A stretch of DNA of 38,256 nucleotides from CAYNLG01 sp964397995 (GTDB lineage: Bacteria; Planctomycetota; Phycisphaerae; FEN-1346). This document shows positions 16,046 through 23,474 of this stretch, piece after piece. The stretch is taken from assembly GCA_964397995.1 (NCBI GenBank), contig CAYNLG010000031.1, positions 1 through 38,256 of the forward strand, written 5' to 3'. A model generated the notes under the pieces. The model had not been told where the DNA came from, did no database searches, and worked only from the letters and a program-made list of their open reading frames with translations. Position 1 is the stretch's first letter; every line of letters starts with the position of its first letter. The translations under genes were made by a program, and so were the position numbers.

Positions 16046-18271
16046 TCACTTCCGGAGCCGCTCCAGGGCCTCCTTGGCCGCGGCCGCCACCTTCTCGTCC
16101 TCGTCCTTCGTCAGGCGCTCCAGGGCGCGAAAAGCCTCGGCGTCTACGGCACCGATGCGGCCGAGGGCTTCGGCCGCGCACATCCGGGCGTCGGCGTACC
16201 CGTGGTCCAGCAACACCACCAGGGTCTTGGTCGCGGGCAAGGCGTCTTTGCCGATGCCGCCCAGCACCTGGGCCGCCAATGCGCGGAACCACTGGTCCCC
16301 GGTGCGGGTGACGTGGATGAGCGCCTCGACCGCGCCGCGGGCCTCGGGACCGAGCTCCTTCAGCACCTCGATGGCCCACCACCGGACGAACCGGTCGCCC
16401 CGCCCGAGGATGCCCACCAGCGGCTCGACGCAGTCGGCCCCGAGGCGCGGCAGGACGGCCTTGACGTCCTCGCGGACGGCGCGGCTGGCCTCGGCGGCGC
16501 CGGCCAGGGCCGAAGCCAGGTCCTCGGCATCGGGCGTCGCCTCAACCAAGGCCTTGGCGGCAAACCCGTTCTTCCAGACCTGCTTGTCCTTGAGCGCCAC
16601 GATGAGGTCCGGCACGGCCGCCGGCCCGATCTCCCCCAGCAGGGCCGCGCTCCGCTCGCGGACCCGCTCGTCGGGGTCGGAGAGCGCCGCCGCCAGGGCC
16701 TCCTTCGCGGGCCGCGCCTGCCAGCCCATCTCGGTCAGTTCCACGAGGGCCGCGAGGCGCGCCTCGGCCCGCGTCGCGCCGAGCCGCTCGACCAGGCCGG
16801 CGATGCGGGCCTTGCGGGCGCGGATCTCGGCGGTCCGGTCGGCCCGGAGTTCGTAGACCTGGAGCGGGCCATAGCGGAGAAAGAGCCGCCCCTCGGCCAC
16901 CACCGGGTTCACGGAGGTCTGCCACTCGACGTCGCGGATGGCCACCTCGGCGTCCTCGAGGTCCGGCGTGAAGCGGCCGGTCACCTCGAACCCGTCCTTC
17001 GTCGGCTTCAGGAGCGAGACGCGCGGGCGTGTCTTCTTGGGGCCGGTCTTGACCCGCTCGACGACGTAGACCATCCCGTCGGCCGCGATGAGGTGGCCGG
17101 GGCCGGCCGCCGGCACGTGGTGGAGGACCTTGCCGGTGGCGGCATCGAGGCACACGAGTGCGTTACCCCGCCGCTTGCGGCTGCGCTCCTTCGGCTGCGG
17201 CTGGGCCTCGCAGTCCTCGCTCTCGTCGTCGCCCTTCGCAACGGCCTCGGGGTTCGGCTTCGGGTAGACGGGTTCGGCCTGTGGGTCGCCGAAGGCGTAG
17301 ACGCGGCCATCGAGGATGACCGCCTGGGAGAACTGGCCGCCCAGCGGCGCGCGGCACCAGAGGACCCGGTACGTGCTGCCGTCCTTGGAAAGCTTGAGCA
17401 TCTCGGCGCGACCCTTGGGGTCCCAGAGGACGTAGCCGCCTTCGCCGTAGACCGGGGTGATGGTCTTCTCGCCGACGTCGTGGATCTCCCAGAGGCGCTT
17501 GCCCGTGTCGGCGTCGAGGCAGAGCAGGTACCGCCACGTCGGCCAGATGACCAGGTCGCGGCCGTTGTGGCGGATGAGCGAGCCGGAGGTATCGGCGGCG
17601 GAGTACTTCTTGCCCTCGCCGGCGTCGGCCTCCCAGACCGTCTCGCCGGTGCGGATGTCGAGGGCGATGAGCGGCGGCGTTTCGTCGAAGCGGCTGCACG
17701 CGTTGAAGATGACCTTCGTCTCGTCCAGCAGCGGCGACTCCGGGTACCCCCAGCCCATGTTGCCCTTGCCCGCGCCGAAGTCCTGCCAGGCGTTCTTCTG
17801 CCAGAGGGTGCTGCGGCTCTCCAGGTCGATGGCGTACAGGTTCGCGTCCGGGGTGGAGGTCACCGCCAGGTTGCCGCGCACCAGCGGCGTCGATCGCGTC
17901 CCGCTGAAGCGTTTCCAGCCCGCGCCGCCGACGGGGATGCGGGCCTCGAGTTGCCCGTCGAGGGTGAAGACGTAGAGGTAGCTCATCTCGCCGCCCGCGA
18001 CGTAAACCTTGCCGCCGGCCACGGTGACGCCGGCGTAGCCGGTGCCCACGTCGTACTTCCAGAGGAGCTCCGGCCCCCCCTCGGGCCAGGCGTCGAGGAG
18101 TCCCTCGGCGGGGTAATGGCCGCTGCTGTTGATGCCGCGATAGCCGAGGCCGGTGATGGGTGCCTCGTCGCCGGTCGCGCCCCCGTCGCCCGCCTGGGCA
18201 GGCCGAAGAGCAACGGCCAAAGCCAATCCGACGGCGGCCGCCAAGGCCGCCAGTGTCGTCCATCGTCGCAT
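16046..18271 (-). CDS. Secreted PQQ-like beta-propeller fused to HEAT repeats
   Basis: This 741-residue protein has a signal peptide (about 1-27). Residues about 40-505 form a PQQ/BamB-like propeller with blade motifs such as LIALDIRTGETVWEADAG, YLLCLDADTGKRLWEI and ALVCLDAATGKVLHHVPA. A charged low-complexity insert (GDDESEDCEAQPQPKERSRK) lies in one blade. Residues about 515-741 are HEAT/PBS-like helical repeats (DPDERVRERSAALLGEIGPA, VRWWAIEVLKELGPEARGAV, ADARMCAAEALGRIGA). No catalytic dehydrogenase residues are evident, so this is more likely a binding or scaffold protein than a quinoprotein enzyme. GGAGG lies 9 nt before the ATG at 18271. It is last of the minus-strand group and convergent with the riboswitch-controlled gene. 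Confidence 0.87.
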   Translation of the reverse strand: MRRWTTLAALAAAVGLALAVALRPAQAGDGGATGDEAPITGLGYRGINSSGHYPAEGLLDAWPEGGPELLWKYDVGTGYAGVTVAGGKVYVAGGEMSYLYVFTLDGQLEARIPVGGAGWKRFSGTRSTPLVRGNLAVTSTPDANLYAIDLESRSTLWQKNAWQDFGAGKGNMGWGYPESPLLDETKVIFNACSRFDETPPLIALDIRTGETVWEADAGEGKKYSAADTSGSLIRHNGRDLVIWPTWRYLLCLDADTGKRLWEIHDVGEKTITPVYGEGGYVLWDPKGRAEMLKLSKDGSTYRVLWCRAPLGGQFSQAVILDGRVYAFGDPQAEPVYPKPNPEAVAKGDDESEDCEAQPQPKERSRKRRGNALVCLDAATGKVLHHVPAAGPGHLIAADGMVYVVERVKTGPKKTRPRVSLLKPTKDGFEVTGRFTPDLEDAEVAIRDVEWQTSVNPVVAEGRLFLRYGPLQVYELRADRTAEIRARKARIAGLVERLGATRAEARLAALVELTEMGWQARPAKEALAAALSDPDERVRERSAALLGEIGPAAVPDLIVALKDKQVWKNGFAAKALVEATPDAEDLASALAGAAEASRAVREDVKAVLPRLGADCVEPLVGILGRGDRFVRWWAIEVLKELGPEARGAVEALIHVTRTGDQWFRALAAQVLGGIGKDALPATKTLVVLLDHGYADARMCAAEALGRIGAVDAEAFRALERLTKDEDEKVAAAAKEALERLRK

Positions 18272-18410
18272 CTTGCGTCGCCTCCATCCATCGCGCCGGG
18301 GTGCGGGGCGGCGCGGGTTTGCCGCAACTGCCCCACTCCTTGGAACCGTGCCAGGCCCGAGAGGCGCCGGGCCTTTCGGCATTCCGTGAAGCCGCGAAGC
18401 GGCGCGGCCC

Positions 18411-18785
18411 TCAGGCGGTCTCGTCCCAGAGGCGCCGCCACAGGGCCAGCGTCTCGATGGCCGGGCCAACCCCCTCGGCCGGGGCGCGGCGTCGTGCAGG
18501 GCCGGGCAAATCTCCACCGTGCAGACGCCGTCGAAGCCGATCGCCCAGCAGATCCAGAATCCGGCGCGCCCCGTCCGGAGCCAACGCGCTCGAGCCGTGG
18601 ACCGTCGCCACCAGACCCGTGGCATCGAGCGCCGCCACGGCATCCCGAGCGGCAGCCGGGTCGTCCAGGAGCTGGTGCGGCAGCAGGCTGACGGCGTCGA
18701 AACCGGCTTCGGCGAACGTCTCGATCCGCCTCGCGACGGACTGCCCCGGCTCCATCAGGCACCAGAGGGCTACACCGCACTGCAT
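18411..18785 (-). pseudogene. Sugar-phosphate isomerase/epimerase-like TIM barrel, frameshifted and short
   Basis: The start (CGVALWCL, then IETFAEAGFDAVSLLPHQLL, GLVATVHG, RRILDLLGD) is typical of the xylose-isomerase-like TIM barrel family. After RRILDLLGDR the open frame gives an arginine-rich stretch unlike the family. The adjacent frame reads FDGVCTVEICPALHDAAP, a natural continuation. The first frame is sensible again at GVGPAIETLALWRRLWDE. Two opposite one-base shifts, near 18535 and 18480, explain this. Even repaired, the product is about 124 residues against about 250-280 for the family, so the middle is also lost or the gene was a short variant. AAGGAG lies 7 nt before the ATG. It sits 55 nt below the FG-GAP gene on the same strand. 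Confidence 0.65.
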
Positions 18786-18840
18786 CGCCGTTCTCCTTGG
18801 CTGCGCCCGTTGCGGCAGCCCGTAACCACATGCGGGCCCG

Positions 18841-20607
18841 CTACAGTTTCACCCGCGTCGGCCCCGCGACGACCACGTCGCGCGTCCTGGCCTCGCCGTC
18901 CGGTGTCTCCCATGAGAACGTCGCCTTGCCCGCGCGCGGCACCGCGATCGTGCGCGGCTGTCCGGGCCGCAGGACCCACACCCCGAGACGTCGCCCCCCG
19001 AGCGTTACCGTAACGGTGAGAGGCGCGTTGCCGGTGACCTCGGCCTCGACGCGGAATCGCCGTGTGTTCAGCGGGTCGCCCAGCATCGCCCAGACGCCGC
19101 CCTCCCGGTCGACGGCCAGCAGGTCCGGAGCCCCGTCGCCCGAGAGGTCGTGCACCACCCCCGTCTGCTGGCCGCGGCCAAGAGCAGCCACGGCTTCACC
19201 ATCCGCCTCCGAGAACTGGAGGCTCCGCGCGATGCCAAAGCTCGCGAAGCCGCGGCTGAAGAAGAGACCCGGGGCGGTACCGGCATAGAAGAGGGCCACG
19301 GCCTGGCGGGCGTCGCCGTTCAGGTCGCTGGGGCAAGCGGCCGTAACCGTGCCGCCGTGCTCGCCCAGACCAGCGGCCGCAACCAGTTCGCCGGTCTCGG
19401 CCATGACGTTCCGCCAGCCGCCGGCGGTGCGGGCGACCACGACAGCCCCGCCCTCCCCCGCGACGACGAGGTCCAGGCGCCCATCGGAGTCGAAGTCGCC
19501 GCACACCACGTGGCGCGGCCGCGTGACCGTCGCCAGCGGCGTGAACGCGGGCGGACCGAAGGCGCATATCTCTCCGCTTGTGCCGGGGTAGAGGGCGAGG
19601 CCCTTGGCGCTCACCGCGAGGACGTCCGGCCGGCCGTCCTCCGTGAAGTCAGCCACCGTGCAGACGCCGCCCGGACCGTCCAGGCGGCGCGGAGTGATGC
19701 TGTCGGCTCCGAAGTCGAAGAGCGTGACGCCGTCGTCGGCGCCGACGACGACCGTCCGACCGACCGCCGAGAGCGACCGGCAGGCCGCAAGCGGATGCGC
19801 GCGGGTCCGCGCGGCAAAACGGCCGTCCTCGGTCCGGGCAACGACGTGAAGGTGCGCTGCGTCCCAGGCGACGAGGTCCCACCGGCCATCGCCGGTGACG
19901 TCGCCGGCGGCCATGGCCTTCGAGGCGGTCGCGAGACCGAGACGGTCGGTCACGTCGACGGGTTCGCCCAATTCACCGGGGGCGTAAACGCGGTCGCCGC
20001 CCGCAGTGAGCACGATCACGCCGGCGGCCGTGGGCAAGTAACCGTGAGCCGGGCCGTCCAGCGCGCCGAGACTCAACTGGTCCCCCCATTCCAGTTCGGC
20101 TTCGACGGGAAACGCGGCCCGCGGATCATCGAGGACATACCGGACGGCGGGCACGAGGTACCGGGCGCTGCCGCCCCAGACAGTCTCGAGCTGCTTCGGG
20201 TCCTCACCGAGGCGCCAGGCACCGGAGGTATCGCCCTGGGCGAGACCGAGCCACGTGGTGCCGATCTCGACGGCGCCCCCGAGGACGCCGCCCGTAGGTT
20301 TCTTCTCGACAAACATGACGGCCAACGCGCTCTCGGCTCTGCCGAAGGCCGAGGCAACCCGGTCCCCGGCGTCGCCATCGGCGGTGAAGGTGAGCGCCTT
20401 CGAGGCGGGCGCCTCACCGGCGAGGACCTCGACGACCTCGGCCTTCACGGTGCCGCCTTCCGGGGCGGTCGCGCGGAGGACGAGGATGCGGCCGCTGTCA
20501 CGGACAAGGTCCACAGGCGTGTAGTTCGGGTTGATCAGGGCCCCCGCGGGCACGACCGCGGCGAGCGTCGCCCACGCCGCCAGCACGGCAAGTCGGACCG
20601 GTCGCAT
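18841..20607 (-). CDS. Secreted FG-GAP/VCBS-repeat protein
   Basis: This 588-residue protein has a signal peptide (about 1-23). The N-terminal quarter has an OB/NTR-like feel (GRILVLRATAPEGGTVKAEV, EVLAGEAP), similar to the lipoprotein at 26933-27412. The rest is a series of FG-GAP blades with calcium-type loops: AAGDVTGDGRWDLVAW, VADFTEDGRPDVLAV, CGDFDSDGRLDLVVAG, SDLNGDARQAVAL and HDLSGDGAPDLLAVD. A C-terminal beta domain follows (TVTLGGRRLGVWVLRPGQ). Such integrin-like propellers bind partners or glycans and are not enzymes. Its ATG overlaps the stop of the upstream gene by one base (TGATG at 20609-20605), so translation of the pair is probably coupled. Confidence 0.82.
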   Translation of the reverse strand: MRPVRLAVLAAWATLAAVVPAGALINPNYTPVDLVRDSGRILVLRATAPEGGTVKAEVVEVLAGEAPASKALTFTADGDAGDRVASAFGRAESALAVMFVEKKPTGGVLGGAVEIGTTWLGLAQGDTSGAWRLGEDPKQLETVWGGSARYLVPAVRYVLDDPRAAFPVEAELEWGDQLSLGALDGPAHGYLPTAAGVIVLTAGGDRVYAPGELGEPVDVTDRLGLATASKAMAAGDVTGDGRWDLVAWDAAHLHVVARTEDGRFAARTRAHPLAACRSLSAVGRTVVVGADDGVTLFDFGADSITPRRLDGPGGVCTVADFTEDGRPDVLAVSAKGLALYPGTSGEICAFGPPAFTPLATVTRPRHVVCGDFDSDGRLDLVVAGEGGAVVVARTAGGWRNVMAETGELVAAAGLGEHGGTVTAACPSDLNGDARQAVALFYAGTAPGLFFSRGFASFGIARSLQFSEADGEAVAALGRGQQTGVVHDLSGDGAPDLLAVDREGGVWAMLGDPLNTRRFRVEAEVTGNAPLTVTVTLGGRRLGVWVLRPGQPRTIAVPRAGKATFSWETPDGEARTRDVVVAGPTRVKL

Positions 20608-23165
20608 CAGCGGGCCTCCTCAACCGGCGGCGGGGCGTCCCATGTCGCCGCCTCCGCGGCGCCCGCCCCACCTTCGATCTCCGCCAAGAGCGCGTACTCC
20701 CGGGCCGCGAGGCCCAGAAGGTCCATGCTGATCATCGCCTGGGAAAGCGTCTCGCCGATGACGCGCGCCTGGCGTCGGGCCTCGAAGAAGGCGTCAATCT
20801 TGGAGGCCAGCGCCGGCCCGGCCTTCACGCGGGCCCGCTTCAGCTTGACGAGGCCCTCGCACTCCTGGAGGCCCTCCATCAGCATCTGGGCCTGGACGGT
20901 CCGGACCGCGCCGTCCGGCCCGCCGGCCGTCAGGTACGGCACGTGACCGCGCCAGAGCCACCCCTCGTTGGGCGGGCAGCCGTAGTAGCTGCGAAGGCGG
21001 TCCCGGTCGTCGTGATAGATCGGCCAGAAGTCGTTGCCGATGCGGGCAAGGGTCCCGCTCGTCCACACCACGCGGAACGAGAGCGGCGAGGACGTGCTGT
21101 GGACGTCCACGCGATGGGCCTGGGCCAGGTAGAATTCCCGGTTGGGCACGTCCTGCGGCCAGTGCCGGTCGAACTCCGGCAGACTGCCGCCGTTCGGATT
21201 GATGCGAAACCCGACCTCCATGTCCTCAAGGGCGGTCAGCACGCCGTTCTCCGGCGCCGGGTCGCGGACCCAGTGGGCGTAGATTTGCCACCGTGTGTCC
21301 GGGGCCACCTTCTTCCAGAAGTCCACCACGAACGGCAGCGGCCGGCTGTCAAAGGCCTCGCCCAGCAGGACGAACGCCGGGTCGCCGCCGCGCTCCGCGA
21401 CAAGGCGCTTCACGCCCTCAACCATCGGCTTCCAGAAGGCCTCGCTGCCGGGCTTGCCGAAGTGCGGGGCCTTCATCGGCGCCATCTTGCCCGTCCGCGG
21501 ATCAACCGCCGTGACGACCACCGGATCGACCTTGTCTCGCTTCATGCCGCGGAACCAGGTGCGGCACCCGAAGTCATGCTTCCATACGCTCAGGGTAACG
21601 ACTTTCGGACGCCCGCACACCTTCGTCTGGAGGTCGTAGTACCGCGCGAAAGCCGAGAGGTCTGGTTCGTACCCGCCGCCCTTCTTGACCCAGCGGATGA
21701 GGCCTGTTTTGTGGTGCAGGTACGTGTCGAGGATGACCGGCACGAGCAGCACGTCGTTGCCCATCGGGGCAAGCGCCCGCAGCGACCGTTCGATCAGAGC
21801 GAAATGCGCATCCGACCAAGGTGTGACCCGGAACCGCTCCGCCAGGGTGTCCGGCGACTGGTACACGCTCACGCACGTCTCGTTGGCCCTCGGGTCGGTC
21901 ACCGTCCAGGGTGATACGAGCACCTGGACCGGGACGCGCGTCGTCCGCCCCCCGAGTCGGAGGGTCAGCGCGGCGGTGTACCACCCGGGGGCCTGGTCGC
22001 GTGGCACGTCGACGCGCACCCAAACGGGCTGGACGGCGGCCGCCGGGTCAGGCGAGGGCATGAGAGCATTGCAGAAGACCTCGCCGGCCTCCTCGTGCTG
22101 GGTGGCGTAGCCGATGCGGACGGCGTCGTCGGGCAGCGTCTCCCGGCCACCGGCGCGTGTGAGCGGACCGATCTCGGCCTCCAGCCCCTTGACCGGCCCG
22201 GGGCCGGTGACAACGACCTGGCCCGCGCACGTCCCGCCACGCGGCACGACCGTGCGGACCGGCCGTAGCGGCTCGAACGGGTTGCCGCGCACCAGGCCCG
22301 AGGGCGTGACCGTGACGCCCCACCATAGGAAGCCCTCCTGGTGCTTGCCGGGCGTCGCCGAGACGGTGTCCATGGGGCTGGCGTTCCAGACGGACGTGAG
22401 GCGCCGGGCGTCGGCGTAGGCGGCAACGCCCGCGCCCCGCGGGGCGGTCAACCGCACGTTGCACACGCCGGCGGTGCTCCACTCGGTCTTGCGCCCAAGT
22501 TTCATCATTGAAATGGGCGCCGGATGGATTTCCAGGGCCAGCACGTTGGACCCGCGGCGAAGGGCGTCCGGCGGAATGCGGCAGGTGAGTGTGCGGATGC
22601 GCCGCTCGTAGCGGTCACGATGCTCGTCGGCGGGACGCTTCGCCCCCCGCAGGGGGTTGCCCTCGGGGTCGACGAAAACCTCCTTCGGGTACGCCTCGGC
22701 AAGGGCGTCGACCCCCAGGTCGCCGGCCGGCAGGTCCTGTCGCGCGATCTCCCGGCCGTTGACGTAGACGACCACGCCGCCGCGGTACTCCAGGGCCAGG
22801 TCCAGGGCCGCCGCCTTGCCCGGGTGCGGCACGGCAAAGCGCGTCCGCAGGCAGAGCATGGCCATGTCAGGCGACTGGCCGTGACCGTAGCCGCCGAGCA
22901 CGGCCGCCAGAGAGACGTACCGGCCCCAGCCGCCGGCGTCGAAGTCGGGCGAGGCCCAGTCCTTCGGGGGCGCGGCCGTGAAGGTGGGCGGCTCGCGGCG
23001 GCGCTTGTCCTGCTCCTGGCGGACGAGGTAGACGCGCCAGGGCGTCGCCTCGTTGATCGCCTCAATCCGTCCCGGGGCCGCGCCCACCGGGTTCGCGCTC
23101 CCTGCCGAAAGGCACACCATCCCCGCGGCGGCCGCGATGGCCGTCCGCAGCAGCACGTTTCGCAT
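20607..23165 (-). CDS. Secreted DUF4091/GH123-like glycoside hydrolase-type protein
   Basis: This 852-residue protein has a signal peptide (about 1-29). A jelly-roll part near the N-terminus carries YRGGVVVYVNGREIARQDL, as in sugar-binding sandwiches. A second beta domain follows (DQAPGWYTAALTLRLGGR). The catalytic-type barrel covers the second half, with FVLLGEAFDSRPLPFVVDFW, and a C-terminal block (YYGCPPNEGWLWRGHVPYLT, MLMEGLQECEGLVKLKRARV) that resembles the DUF4091 domain found with GH123 beta-N-acetylgalactosaminidases. I cannot assign catalytic residues with certainty. I chose the ATG at 23165 for its signal peptide and a GGGAG 6 nt upstream. It heads the minus-strand group and is coupled to the FG-GAP gene. 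Confidence 0.78.
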   Translation of the reverse strand: MRNVLLRTAIAAAAGMVCLSAGSANPVGAAPGRIEAINEATPWRVYLVRQEQDKRRREPPTFTAAPPKDWASPDFDAGGWGRYVSLAAVLGGYGHGQSPDMAMLCLRTRFAVPHPGKAAALDLALEYRGGVVVYVNGREIARQDLPAGDLGVDALAEAYPKEVFVDPEGNPLRGAKRPADEHRDRYERRIRTLTCRIPPDALRRGSNVLALEIHPAPISMMKLGRKTEWSTAGVCNVRLTAPRGAGVAAYADARRLTSVWNASPMDTVSATPGKHQEGFLWWGVTVTPSGLVRGNPFEPLRPVRTVVPRGGTCAGQVVVTGPGPVKGLEAEIGPLTRAGGRETLPDDAVRIGYATQHEEAGEVFCNALMPSPDPAAAVQPVWVRVDVPRDQAPGWYTAALTLRLGGRTTRVPVQVLVSPWTVTDPRANETCVSVYQSPDTLAERFRVTPWSDAHFALIERSLRALAPMGNDVLLVPVILDTYLHHKTGLIRWVKKGGGYEPDLSAFARYYDLQTKVCGRPKVVTLSVWKHDFGCRTWFRGMKRDKVDPVVVTAVDPRTGKMAPMKAPHFGKPGSEAFWKPMVEGVKRLVAERGGDPAFVLLGEAFDSRPLPFVVDFWKKVAPDTRWQIYAHWVRDPAPENGVLTALEDMEVGFRINPNGGSLPEFDRHWPQDVPNREFYLAQAHRVDVHSTSSPLSFRVVWTSGTLARIGNDFWPIYHDDRDRLRSYYGCPPNEGWLWRGHVPYLTAGGPDGAVRTVQAQMLMEGLQECEGLVKLKRARVKAGPALASKIDAFFEARRQARVIGETLSQAMISMDLLGLAAREYALLAEIEGGAGAAEAATWDAPPPVEEAR

Positions 23166-23474
23166 GCGGCACTCCCTCTCAGGCCCACGCTCCGGCGCGG
23201 CTCCTGTGCGTCTCACCCGGCCGCACCACACCCTGTGGAACCGGCGCGCGGGGGTCGGGGGGTCGGCGTTTCGGCGAAGGACAGGCGAAGGGCACCCTGG
23301 CGTCGACGCAAACACGCGAGCGTCTTGCTTTCGAAATCAGGCCCAAACGAAAACAAGGCCGGGCCCCATTTGTGCCGGCCGACACGTCCGGCCGGCGGCG
23401 GGGCTGGACGCCAGGGCGGGTTTGACGAACAATACGGGGCACCCGGGGCGCCAGGGGACGGTTCAAGAGGGCCG
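23166..23474. other. Divergent intergenic region between the DUF4091-like and PD40/TPR genes
   Basis: No gene is visible. A perfect 8-bp inverted repeat, GCCGGCCG-ACACGTC-CGGCCGGC (23374-23396), could be a hairpin or a protein site. TTGACG at 23422 on the plus strand has no -10 box at proper spacing. The patch at 23330-23360 is less GC-rich than its surroundings. Confidence 0.3.

Noticed and set aside
16046..18271. True PQQ-dependent dehydrogenase
   Set aside because: Only the propeller blade motif is present; quinoprotein cofactor and catalytic residues are not evident. The same applies to 34215-37034.
18354..18373. GGCCCG/CGGGCC hairpin followed by TTT on the plus strand
   Set aside because: No plus-strand gene ends here, and the minus-strand version has no T-tract.
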